Shown piece by piece: positions 53,617 to 62,712 of a stretch of DNA of 64,000 nucleotides. A model generated the notes under the pieces. It was not told the DNA's origin. It searched no databases and saw nothing but the letters and a program-made list of their open reading frames with translations. The position numbers and the translations under genes are program-made. Numbering within the stretch: position 1 is the first letter of the stretch; each line of letters begins with the position of its first letter. This stretch comes from Seminavis robusta (Eukaryota; Bacillariophyta; Bacillariophyceae; Naviculales; Naviculaceae): NCBI GenBank assembly GCA_903772945.1, contig CAICTM010000407.1:1-64000 (forward strand), given 5' to 3'.

Positions 53617-55929
53617 CTAGTAGGGAGTGCCTCGTTGTCCCCCGGAAGAGAACAGCACGATTTTCTTGCCTTTCTTTTTCTTCTTGCCGCCAGGAACTGG
53701 CGGTGCCTGCTTTGAAACCGGTAGACCAGTCGCGACACCTTCATGAAGTGTCTTTGCCTTTTGTGGGGAGCTCACTTGCGGAGGAGGACCCCAGGAAGTC
53801 GGTGCTGGCTGATTGGACCTCGAAGGACTGCCCCAAGTGGGTGCAGGTTGCGCTTGGGTCCTCTTGGGAGACGGCGAGGGTGCCCCCAAAGCAGGAAAGT
53901 TGCACTCTGCATTGATCAGGGCCGCTCCACCCGATTGGATCACGTTGGAAAAACTAAAGGCTGCATTCACATTGGCTGCTGCAGCCGGTCTGGCAGCAGC
54001 CCCTGTCGCAATGGCAGGCCCAAATGCATCACCAGTGAGTTGAACGGGTTCTTCCGGCGGTGGCGAAACCATAAAGAATTCATCGTTTGGATCAATTTGT
54101 TGCATGCGTGCTTTCAACTCGTTGATTCGTTCTTCCTCTTTTAGACGAGCCACCTTGTCTTCCCGTTTCTCTGCTTTGACTTTGCTCTGTCGCCGTTTCC
54201 TCCGCTTTTCAAAGTCTGCCTTGAATTTTCGTTTCGTATCATTGCTGAGCAGGGAGTGCAGTTCCAACTCTACAAACTGAATGTCCGCGTAGAGAGGCAA
54301 ATGCGCCAGAAACGGCATCCTCTTTCGCACCTCTGGCGTCAGATGAATGTTTTCAATTTCAAGGATTTCACCCTCGATAGTATCGGGCAATGGCAGTAGA
54401 CGCCTCCGTTGCCAAAAGTTCATCGAGGCAACATCATCAACCACAACACCATCATTCGGCACCTTGGGTGAAAAATCTGCCAAGAGACAGGACATGTTGA
54501 ACCTCGACAAGAAGCACAACTGACCATCTTCCGATTGATAAAAGTGCGTACTTCCCTCGTCGTCCAAGAACATGCTTGCCTTGGGAAACTCTTGTTTTTT
54601 GCGCGGTTTATTATTGCGTTTGCCAGTTTGCTTTGCTGGTTGTTGCAACGCACCGGTGGGTGAGAGGGGCACGGCATCTTCTGCGGTCGTCTGACTGTGA
54701 CAACTAGTATCCACCGAGGCATAGGATCCAATGGAATCACCTCGATACCTCCGTGGTGCCGTGCTTTCGGACCCAATGGATTCGCTGCGACGTCGAGTCG
54801 CATCGTCATCACCCTCTGCTGGCTGCTGCTGTTGATGCGGCAAGGGGGCCGTGACAAATTCGTAGTTGCTGGCCACGAGATGCGGAGGCTGTGTTTGATA
54901 GACTCCGCTGCCACCACCCGAAAAAGTGGCCGACATTTCGTCTTCCTGATCCTGTTCTTCAACAGCCTTTTGTAGCTCCTTTTGTACCGTATCCAAAGCA
55001 GACGTGACAAAGATGGCTTCGACTTGGTTCTGGTACTGTAGCTGAGGATGCACGTTTTTGGTGTCCGTAAGTTGTTTCAATGATTCTTCCAGTTCCACCT
55101 TGTTAGCTTGCAAGTGTTGTTGATAGGCCTTTGGATCGATATAGTTGAATCGGCAAAAGGGTGCATCGGCATCGGTCACGGCGGGAGCCGCATGAGTGGT
55201 AGATCGCTTGGGTTGTTGTGGGAGTGGTAAATAGGGCGAAGGACAATCCTTGGTCCGATGCAACTTGACGAGTTTCAGACGTTGATGGAGTTTGGGTGTC
55301 CATGACGAAACGAGAATGACGGGTCGCAGGTCAGGTACTAGCAATGGCACAGCACAACAGGGACACTTGACGTGTGTGTATGGATTGGACTGTGCGTGAA
55401 CCTGAACATGTCGTAATAAACAGGATATGCAAAAGACGTGGCCACATTTGGTGATTCGGGCACAGACCAGTCCATCCAGACAAATGGGACACGACATTGT
55501 CGAAGAGGAAGAGTTGTTGCTAGTCGCAGCTGGTGATGATGATTGTTGCGAAGGAACCAACACTTTGACCATTTTTACGGATTCCCAGGAGACAGCTTCA
55601 TCCGACCCCGAGAAGGAATACTGTTGCTGCTTCAGCCCCTTGCGCGTGATGACAAAGGCATGGTCAGCCGACGAATGCAGATTGAACATGTGTGAGTTGG
55701 GCTTGCGACGGACCGCTGATCGATCCTGCTGGCTGTTCCGTCTTTGGTGATTGTTGTTGTGGTGATGATGGTTGTTCTGCTGATTGCGTCTTCGGCCATT
55801 GTTGTTGGATTGTGTCTGGCTGGGAGGACCAGAAGAAAAGTGAAAGTTCAGCAGATCGGCACCACCTGAAGAAGACCGGTCTCGTTGGCCTTGATGGCTG
55901 TGACTATTACTGTTTTGTTGGCGGCCCAT
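53617..55929 (-). CDS. RNF10: RNF10-like RING-type E3 ubiquitin ligase
   Basis: Single exon, 770 aa. An Asn/His/Gln/Ser-rich head (HHHHNNNHQRRN) precedes FVITRKGLK and W-E-S-V-K-M-V-K-V. A C3HC4 RING finger follows, starting CPICLDGLVCARITKCGHVF near residue 146 and ending CPCC. The order WESV-K-V-L, RING, then FYQSEDGQLCFLSRFNMSCL, then RKRMPFLAHLPLYADIQFVELEL and a long Lys/Arg/Glu helix reproduces the RNF10 architecture. In animals and yeast (Mag2) RNF10 monoubiquitinates 40S ribosomal proteins uS3 and uS5 on stalled or idle ribosomes. That role is a fair inference here. The C-terminus is Ala/Pro/Ser-rich and ends in a basic GKKKKKGKKIVLF-like segment. The His/Asn runs create long shadow frames on the other strand. 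Confidence 0.85.
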   Translation of the reverse strand: MGRQQNSNSHSHQGQRDRSSSGGADLLNFHFSSGPPSQTQSNNNGRRRNQQNNHHHHNNNHQRRNSQQDRSAVRRKPNSHMFNLHSSADHAFVITRKGLKQQQYSFSGSDEAVSWESVKMVKVLVPSQQSSSPAATSNNSSSSTMSCPICLDGLVCARITKCGHVFCISCLLRHVQVHAQSNPYTHVKCPCCAVPLLVPDLRPVILVSSWTPKLHQRLKLVKLHRTKDCPSPYLPLPQQPKRSTTHAAPAVTDADAPFCRFNYIDPKAYQQHLQANKVELEESLKQLTDTKNVHPQLQYQNQVEAIFVTSALDTVQKELQKAVEEQDQEDEMSATFSGGGSGVYQTQPPHLVASNYEFVTAPLPHQQQQPAEGDDDATRRRSESIGSESTAPRRYRGDSIGSYASVDTSCHSQTTAEDAVPLSPTGALQQPAKQTGKRNNKPRKKQEFPKASMFLDDEGSTHFYQSEDGQLCFLSRFNMSCLLADFSPKVPNDGVVVDDVASMNFWQRRRLLPLPDTIEGEILEIENIHLTPEVRKRMPFLAHLPLYADIQFVELELHSLLSNDTKRKFKADFEKRRKRRQSKVKAEKREDKVARLKEEERINELKARMQQIDPNDEFFMVSPPPEEPVQLTGDAFGPAIATGAAARPAAAANVNAAFSFSNVIQSGGAALINAECNFPALGAPSPSPKRTQAQPAPTWGSPSRSNQPAPTSWGPPPQVSSPQKAKTLHEGVATGLPVSKQAPPVPGGKKKKKGKKIVLFSSGGQRGTPY

Positions 55930-56755
55930 GATGTCTTGTCTCTTGATCTCTTTCTCTTAAGCTTGATTTAGAACCCAGATATGTTCTGGATACGGAATGA
56001 TCGAGTTGTCGGGATAAAATTCTCGGCGATCGAACTCGTGCTGGACCAACAGACAGGTCAAATCCGAAAGATAAAGAACCGAAAACAAGCCTGAGGAGAG
56101 GTTGTTTCAAGACGGTTAGGTGCGATCCAGTTGAAGAGAGACGCCTTCAGTAGAGCATAAAGGAGACAACGGTACAAGGAGGATTCTTCACGTCTCTTCT
56201 TTCGTCGGCGGTATACCTCTGTCTGTGTCAAAGAGAATCCGATACGATTCTGGCGGTACTTCCGCGAGATCAGCAAGGCAAGGATAAAGCACCGAACTAA
56301 CACAAGCAGACGAGGAGGCAGCAATTAAGTAGTTCAGAAGAGATAATGATGAGTTGCTCTGGCTACTAGCTAGCTAGAGTTTCGACCGAATGATTTGATT
56401 CCTTGCCTCTTCTTTGAAAAGCTGAAGAAGAAACAAAATCTTGTCGACACGCAACACGCATTTGGATACAAAATTAGCTTCAACCCTACTGGTAAAGTTG
56501 AAACGTGTTTTACAGCAAGTGCGCGTCTTAGTTTCACGAACCAAACGGCCTTGCTTTCAGAACCGATGCCTCCCTTTGAAGAGGTTGAATCGAATCGAAT
56601 GATCAATCGTTGAAGATCGAATGGACATTCAAGGTTCATTTCAGCGGCTTTCCACTCACCCTTTCAAGTCCGTACCATACAGTGCCGATTACAACTCTCC
56701 ACCGTTTGAATAGAAAGGTGGTATTAATAGTGAGGTGTTGCTCTTCTTGTGCAAG
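55930..56755. other. Intergenic region with one copy of a KVETC-coding repeat
   Basis: 826 bp upstream of both the RNF10-like and MYND loci. At 56485-56550 lies a stretch similar to one at 58066-58130 (see repeat entry). Otherwise no gene was recognised. Confidence 0.35.
56490..56545 (+). repeat. Dispersed repeat, copy one of two
   Basis: The core AAAGTTGAAACGTGTTTnn(A/G)AGCAAGTGCGCGTC recurs near 58078-58115 with few differences. Both copies are open in a frame reading KVETC-x-x-ASAR, so the repeat may be a coding relic rather than random DNA. Confidence 0.6.
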
Positions 56756-57709
56756 ATGAAGAACCGCCGCAGTAGCAAGAAAAAAGGAATACAAAAGAAC
56801 GGCAAGAAGCCTTCTTCTTCCTCGTCATCAGCAAGAAATGGCGACAACGGCAAAAGCAGCAACGCCACGGCGTCTCCAACGTGAAGGGACATGTGGCCAA
56901 CATGGAGAAGAAAGGTCTGTGTCTGCATGGAATGCCAGCTGGATATTTGGATGCGGTGGATGGGAAAGCTATGCAGGCATTCCTTGACGACTTGTGGTGG
57001 TCAACGGCTCCTGGTACCAACTATGGCCGCGATGGATCGATTTCGATGCACAGTCTTCACTTGAAACACCCGGTCTTGAACCATTCAGACACGAAACTAT
57101 TTCTCTATGGACTAGCAGCCTCCTTTTTGAGTAAAGATTACACCCGATGCAACGCCGAGGAGGGGGTGTGACAAGGCTTGGAAGACTTTTCAGGCGGCTC
57201 TCCATGTTGACAAAAGCTCCTCAAAACAGTGTCCCATCCAACCAAGCGAAAAAATGACTTCTATCAAGTGGTCCTTTGTCAAACATACTGGGAGTTGGAA
57301 TGATGCAATCGCTTACTTGGACAAGAAGGTCCCTTGTGACTGCTTAAACGGCCCCAAAAAGAGGGTGCTAGAGCACCATCCTGAAACCCGAAGCTGTGAC
57401 TACTGCGGCGGCCGCACCAGGGACACCCAGTGGTGCTCCGAGTGCCTTATGTGGGAATATTGCAGTGAAGAATGCCAGCTTGCTGCCTGGCCACCCCACC
57501 AAATTGAATGCATGATGGTCCGTGGGGAGATCTCGATTGTCGAAGCCACAATAAGAATTAGTACGGGGATTGCCCGTATGGAGAGCAACAAGTACAGCAA
57601 CACAAATGCGTCGAGAAAGAGAGCAGAAGGGATTGCTACCGGTAGGGAGAAACATCGAATTTGTCCTTCCGGCAAGCAAACGCAAGGTGAAAATGGACCT
57701 GCTAGCTAG
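56756..57709 (+). pseudogene. MYND zinc-finger protein gene with apparent frame offsets
   Basis: Three consecutive open segments in different frames look like one protein. The first, from ATG 56756, is a Lys/Ser-rich head (42 codons). The second, about 56881-57171, reads DAVDGKAMQAFLDDLWWS and LFLYGLAASFLSKDYTRCN. The third, from about 57174 to 57709, reads CDKAWKTFQAALHVD and then the MYND finger CDYCGGRTRDTQWCSEC ... YCSEECQLAAW ... H-x3-C. The second-to-third change falls on a run of five G near 57166-57170, a typical place for a sequencing or assembly slip; the first lies near 56875. No introns fit. It is either a decayed host gene or two consensus errors. MYND fingers bind proline-rich partners. 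The C-terminus after the finger is short and low-complexity. Confidence 0.6.
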
Positions 57710-58211
57710 ACAGCTGGTGGCTTGACGACAGAACAATAGCACTGAGATAGATTTGAAAAAGTGAAACCGCAATGCTCGTATTCCATCCTTAAAGTAGATC
57801 CTCCGAGCATCAAGGCAGGCTCGAAGGCAACGGTGCCCTTCCCTCCAAATCCTTTCAAGATTGCCTCCTTCTCCTCAAGGTGCATGCGAATTGGATCATT
57901 CAATTTCCAGATCGAAGGACCTGCACTGTCAAGAGTCAAGATCCACTAAATGTGGACGGCCTCTGTCAAGGGAACACCAAGCACCAGAGTTACTCTCTTG
58001 GGGTCTCGCACACAGTGAGCCCAACACCCATTGGAAAGAATGTATCCGGGCAAACAGTAGCCTCAACTACTCTACGGTGAAAGTTGAAACGTGTTTAAGA
58101 GCAAGTGCGCGTCGTGTTCTTGTTCCAATGACAAAAACACCACAGCCACCTTACTAGCTAGCTGTGTCGCCGACGTCCGACACCGTGGAACTCGATGCAA
58201 GTTGGAACTCG
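57710..58211. other. Intergenic region with short coding relics
   Basis: About 500 bp between the MYND and first TAZ gene. Several overlapping open frames (57760-58157) change frame without ATG or splice support and end in the second KVETC repeat. They look like decayed coding sequence but I cannot name the source. Confidence 0.35.
58070..58125 (+). repeat. Dispersed repeat, copy two of two
   Basis: This copy matches the stretch at 56490-56545: GTGAAAGTTGAAACGTGTTT followed by A-G-A-GCAAGTGCGCGTC. The two lie 1.6 kb apart, flanking the MYND locus in the same orientation. Confidence 0.6.
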
Positions 58212-58727
58212 ATGCGAGTTCAGCATTTCATTCTTAGAGGGCAATCGCACACCACCTGCAGCGAAACTATCTGTTGCTTCCACGAATTCGACTGCGCCTC
58301 GGCAATGGACGAGCTACATGAGATGCCGGACCTCTCGGAAGGATGGATGAATCTAGCTCTGCTTGACCCAAACTTGGCGACTTCCATGAGATGCTCGATG
58401 ATAGAGGACGGTACCAATGGTCCAGTTGATCAAGCTGAACAGCTCCGGATCAAGAAGGATCTCACCAAACAGCAGCGATTACTGTTGTTGCACCATTCCG
58501 CTCGTTGCGATTACCAACCTGAGGAATGTCCAATCACTCGGCATTGTGGTGCAATGAGGAAACTATGGGAACACATTGAAACCCCTTGCAGGGATAACCC
58601 ATGCGAAGTCCGGCACTGTTTATCTTCGAGATACGTTCTGTACCGCTACAAGCGATGCTCTGGTTGCAAAATATGCATTCCAGTCCGACAACACATACGA
58701 AAACTGAAAAGCCAAGGGGGAAGCTAG
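58212..58727 (+). CDS. Small TAZ zinc-finger protein
   Basis: Frame of 171 aa if started at ATG 58212; a later Met at 58305 (MDELHEMPDLSEGW) is equally possible. The C-terminal 85 residues form a TAZ domain of the CBP/p300 type: QQRLLLLHHSARC, then CPITRHCGAMRKLWEHIE, CRDNPCEVRHCLSSRYVLYRYKRC, and GCKICIPVRQHI. Three H-C-C-C clusters are visible, so three zinc ions are expected. Stand-alone TAZ proteins are expanded in diatoms. In CBP the domain binds transcription-factor activation segments. A second TAZ gene lies 0.5 kb downstream in the same orientation and clearly shares ancestry. No acetyltransferase or bromodomain is attached. Confidence 0.75.
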   Translation: MRVQHFILRGQSHTTCSETICCFHEFDCASAMDELHEMPDLSEGWMNLALLDPNLATSMRCSMIEDGTNGPVDQAEQLRIKKDLTKQQRLLLLHHSARCDYQPEECPITRHCGAMRKLWEHIETPCRDNPCEVRHCLSSRYVLYRYKRCSGCKICIPVRQHIRKLKSQGGS

Positions 58728-59212
58728 AAAAATCACGCAGAAAACAAGGAAGAAGTCAATGATTAACCTGCCACGGTTTCAGTCCAGCCAGGAGCAACCT
58801 ACCACGGCAGTACACGCGTTGGAGCATCCAGGGCACCTATGCATATCCCAAAGAGTTGTCAAAACACTCGCATGAGAGGTTCTTTCTTCAGCTTACTGTG
58901 GGTTATCCGCACGAGTTGAGGATTTGGTTGATCTTTTTCTTCAATACTGCATAGATACTGGCTAGCTGGTTCCCTGTTTGATACATCCATACCAGGTACT
59001 ACGGTACCGGTACATGGTACCGGTACCAGTACCTGATCCCATTCTCACTGAAGCCCACAACTACTATACCATTGTCCAATTTCCTTTCGCCTTGGACCAC
59101 AATAGCATCCTCTAAACCGCAATATAAGCAACCAATATAAGCAACCAAGACGAACCTCTCTCTGCCTCGAAACGACATCCCCGACTTCAAGGAAGTTTGG
59201 ATCGATTTTGTA
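58728..59212. other. Intergenic region between two TAZ genes
   Basis: 485 bp. It contains the strong inverted repeat at 58993-59035 and otherwise no recognised feature; it should include the promoter of the downstream TAZ gene. Confidence 0.35.
58993..59035. repeat. Near-perfect palindrome of GTAC/CCGG units
   Basis: The left arm 58993-59013 and right arm 59017-59035 are inverse complements apart from a two-base bulge, with a 3-nt centre. The arms are themselves made of overlapping GGTACC and ACCGGT palindromes. It could form a hairpin or cruciform. Confidence 0.85.
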
Positions 59213-59560
59213 ATGGTCAACCCGGAGTTAGCTGCATGCACCGCCGCGGTGGCAGACAGTCACAGCTATGCTGCGGTTTGCCGACGGCAAAGTCGATTGC
59301 TTATGTTGCGCCATTCTGCACTGTGCACATTCAAAGGTGGTGAATGTCCAATCTCTCCGCAATGTGACAGCATGAAAATCCTCTGGAGCCACATGTTGCT
59401 CTGCAGAAACGGCCACTGTGGGTTTCGACGATGTTTGTCTTCTCGATATCTCTTGACGCACTACCGGCGATGCAAGGACCAGACGTGCTCAACATGTACT
59501 CCTCTCAGGGCTGCGGTACAGCAAGGCAAGAAAAGTGCCGCAGACGGCAGCCAAATATAA
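59213..59560 (+). CDS. Small TAZ zinc-finger protein, paralogue
   Basis: Complete frame of 115 aa from ATG 59213. Residues about 20-105 are a TAZ domain: RRQSRLLMLRHSALC, CPISPQCDSMKILWSHMLLC, GFRRCLSSRYLLTHYRRC, then C-x2-C-x2-L. The block RRCLSSRYLLTHYRRCK parallels RHCLSSRYVLYRYKRC of the upstream gene, showing that the two are paralogues. The N-terminal 20 residues are unrelated and there is no long leader, unlike the upstream copy. All zinc ligands appear present. The product would be little more than the domain itself and may act by competing for activator peptides, which is speculation. Confidence 0.75.
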   Translation: MVNPELAACTAAVADSHSYAAVCRRQSRLLMLRHSALCTFKGGECPISPQCDSMKILWSHMLLCRNGHCGFRRCLSSRYLLTHYRRCKDQTCSTCTPLRAAVQQGKKSAADGSQI

Positions 59561-60273
59561 ATACACTATAGGGGAGCAGTTGTAACGCAAGTGACTACTC
59601 CGTACAGTATGTCTTCTTTTGCATTTGTCGTGACATTTATGTGCTCTCCTGGTGTCATTTGATTGCCGTCGTGTTGAGCGGCGTCACCAAGCTCTTTTTT
59701 CATTGCTTTTTGTGGGAGTCTATAGGCCTTTCTCTTTAGTCACCCCAGATCTTGGGCACAACGCGCGGACGAGGGTATTGAATTCTTGTCCACCAATCCT
59801 TTTGTTGGAATCCAATCAAGCCAGCAATGTCAAGTTGTACTTCTTTTCATCCAACTGTCCTTCTGTGGGGAATATGAAGAGGAGAGACTGATCCTGACAC
59901 GGCCCCACGCCAGGACATCCAGACGAGACTGGTGTCCAGAGGTTCGATCTTGGTCTCGGAGGCTTGTAGGCCGCCCCCCCACCTTTATCTCACGACACGA
60001 AAGCTCGCACTGTCTATTGCGGTACGGTGCCAAAGGATTTTGTAGGAAGAATGCACAACCCATGCTCTACCCAAGGCGACGCAAGCTACAATTTTGCCCG
60101 TTGCACTTGCTGGATGCTTAACAAAAGCTAGCTAGTACGTATCAACTTGTACTGGAGTGAACGAGCCCCCGTACAATTCACTATGAAACATCTTATGAAT
60201 ATCAAATTTGGTTTGGTACATTTGGTTGGTTTGAGTTCTCTGTTCCACTTCCACTGACGGCGCAATGCCCAGT
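59561..60273. other. Intergenic, no gene recognised
   Basis: 713 bp between the TAZ paralogue and the Lys/Glu-rich gene. The open frames are short and without support. It should contain both 3' ends. Confidence 0.35.
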
Positions 60274-61185
60274 CTATTCCAGATTCTCCTTGCCGGACTT
60301 GCTTCGCTTGGGAGATTTTTTCTTTTTTTTGCTCTCCTCTTCTGCTTTTGCCTCCGGCGCCTGCTCCTCAGCGAATTTTGCGTTTTGCTCTTTTTCTTCT
60401 TTTTCTTGCCCTCTTCCGCGGCTGGCTCTCCTCCTCCTCAGCTGCAACACTGCTCTTGCTTTTCTTCTTCTTTTTCTTGGATTCTTCCTTCTCTGGTTCC
60501 TCCTCCTCGGCGCCATCCTTGCTCTTGCTCTTCTTCTTTTTCTTGGATTCCTCCACCACTGGTTCTCCTTCCTCAGTGCCATCCTTGCTCTTGTTGCGTT
60601 TTGCTTTGTCTTTCTTCTTCTTTCCTTCATCCGCCGCTAGTTCTTCCTCAATGCCATCTTTACTTTTGCTGCGTCTTACTTTGTCTTTCTTTTTCTTGGA
60701 TTCCTCCACAACTGGTTCCTCCTCCTCAGCTGCGACGCCCTTGCTTTTGCTGCGTTTTCCTTTCTTTTCTGATTTCTTCTCGGCCTTTTCCTTGCTCTCC
60801 TTCTCGGCCTTTTCCTTGCTCTCCTTCTCAGCCTTTTCCTTTGTTTTTGCTCTGACGCTTCTATTGCTTGTTGTTGCATTTTTTCCCACACGGATTCCTC
60901 CTTTTTGACTTTTACCGGTATCACAGGTATCTTGCCAGGTTCCGACGTCTCTCCGTCTGGGTCATCGGAATTCTTGTCAAACAGACCTTTTCCACCCAAC
61001 AGTGTATCTGTCAGGCTAAATCCAGTCCCCGCAATCTCAGCAGGCTGTTCAAAGCTTTCCTCTCCAAAATCTAAATCTTCATTCAAGCCTGCCTCCATTT
61101 CTTTCAACAGTTTCTTGGCCTTTTCAGCCTCCTCTTTCATATCCTTGACATGATTTTCGGCCACGTCAACCTCAATCTCGCTCAT
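60274..61185 (-). CDS. Lys/Glu-rich repeat protein with frame drift, unknown function
   Basis: ATG 61185 opens a frame of about 105 sensible residues: an acidic helix (VKDMKEEAEKAKKLLKEMEA), TGFSLTDTLLGGKGLFDKNSDD, and VKVKKEESVWEKMQQQA. From near 60865 the original frame becomes a run of Arg/Lys, while the adjacent frame reads a regular repeat. That repeat is first KEKAEKES in 27-bp units (60785-60850), then about five units of the type SKKKKDK-x-RRSKSKDG-x-EEE-x-VVEE, down to about 60420. A third frame gives a plausible tail ending KRSKSGKENLE at 60274. I could not place an intron in the right phase at the first change, which lies beside AAAAACAAA. Either the assembly has homopolymer slips or the repeat has genuinely drifted. 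Products of this composition are often nucleolar. Confidence 0.5.
60420..60850. repeat. Coding low-complexity tandem repeats (Lys/Glu/Ser)
   Basis: Two kinds of unit occur. There are three 27-bp copies at about 60785-60850 with GGCCTTTTCCTTGCTCTCC cores. There are also about five longer imperfect units of roughly 60-75 bp built on TCTTTCTTCTTCTTGGATTC and TCCTTGCTCTTG. Both are read on the minus strand. Confidence 0.75.
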
Positions 61186-62712
61186 GGTTGTCAACCTATA
61201 TGGTTGTTCGAAATTGAAGAAATGAATGCACAATCGAGGATCAGTGTTTGTGGGATGGCTTGATGATTATGAGGCTGCTTCCAAGGCGAGATCTGAGAAC
61301 TGTGGCATGCGACTACTGTTGCTGCTGGAACTCGCTTACAGTGGTTGTTGGTCCCGATTTTATGGTTTGTGGTCGTAAGTTGGGCTTGGGCTTGGTAGCA
61401 GGGTACTAGTATACGGTATCCGACCAGCAATAACAAAAAGGAAGCAAAAAGTGAGAGCGGAGAGAGTTTCGGAAGAGACAACCCTCCACAGTCATTTGAT
61501 GAGGTTTTGACCACCGACACTAAATCTCATGTTGTCTCTTCAGAAACCGTAATGACTGACTGACGTGGGTAGCCCTCGTACATTCGTACATGTACAGTCG
61601 TACTGGTACGAAGTACGCACTACGACACCACTACGAGTACACCGTTCCTGTACATGCACTAGCTAGCTAGATCGAATACAGTAGCTAGCTAGCGGTAGCT
61701 ACGGGTACCAGTACCGTACTATTCTAAAATAGTAGTTGTGGTCTTGTGGACCATGGAGAAATTGCATCCATGCCAGCCAATTGGAGGTTTATTTTTCTCT
61801 GGTGGGAGGTCAGTTGGAGGCCCCTCCCAAGTGGACACCTTTGCTGTCTGGGAAATAGGGGTCCTCTATATTGGCTCAGTCAATGCTAGCTAGAGGGGAA
61901 CAACCTTAAAAAAGTAATTGTTACTTTTGGAGTGTAGCCTTCACGTACTCACACCATACCATAGACTAAAGACTAATGTATTTTCAGTGAAGGTCAACCA
62001 ACCTTTGACAGCTCCTTTGAACACCATTTCAGGCCCCTGCAAGGTCGAAATAACCATTGGTAGATCCTTCTTCAGGTAGGTGAGGAAAGACATGGGTGTT
62101 TACAGTCTGTTGGGTTGAGTTCTTCTCGTCCCGCACGGCCGTACGGTAATGGTACCGGTTTAGGGGAAGCTGCGTTTTCAATGAAGGCACAGGAGACTGT
62201 CACAGCTCTGATACTCTACTGAATTCAATCAACCGTCGCTCTACGGAACTGGCTACATGTACTGCAGCCAGCTCGATATGTTCGCGGGTACCGGTATGCC
62301 CGTCGATTAGGAGCCGACTATACACACCAAGAAGCATAATGCAGATTTATACACGCTTGAAAGGTAGAACATAGCAAAGTGTATCCATTCATTGAATGTT
62401 CATTGAATGGAAAATATTCAGCAGGCAATAGAAACATGCACCAAGAAGCCGGGAACGCAAACCTGGACGGCCTCGACCTAACTGTAATCATCAGGTCTTG
62501 AAAGATCGGAGTTCATCTCGATTCAATTTTTGAATGATTCGGGCTTCTGCATGGTACATGCCAATGACGTGGTCTGATGATGCATGAAGCATCCTCCGCG
62601 GCCATGTGTCTGTGGCCTTCGACGGACCACTCATTCACACGTGCACAAGGGCAAAGTTGCTGCTTCCGACCAAACCTCCTTGCTTTTTTTCTTTTTCTCG
62701 TTCTACAGATTT
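61186..62712. other. Long intergenic stretch rich in GTAC/CTAG palindromes
   Basis: About 1.5 kb without a recognised gene. 61570-61730 is packed with GTAC, CTAG and AGCT elements. The remainder has no clear repeat or coding signal. Confidence 0.4.

Noticed and set aside
60265-60908. Plus-strand Phe/Leu/Ser/Cys-rich frames that look like membrane proteins
   Set aside because: They are the complement of Lys/Glu (AAG/GAG) repeats, which always read as TTC/CTC on the other strand.
61570-61730. Dense palindromic words that might mark a mobile-element end
   Set aside because: No paired terminal repeat, target-site duplication or transposase was found nearby.
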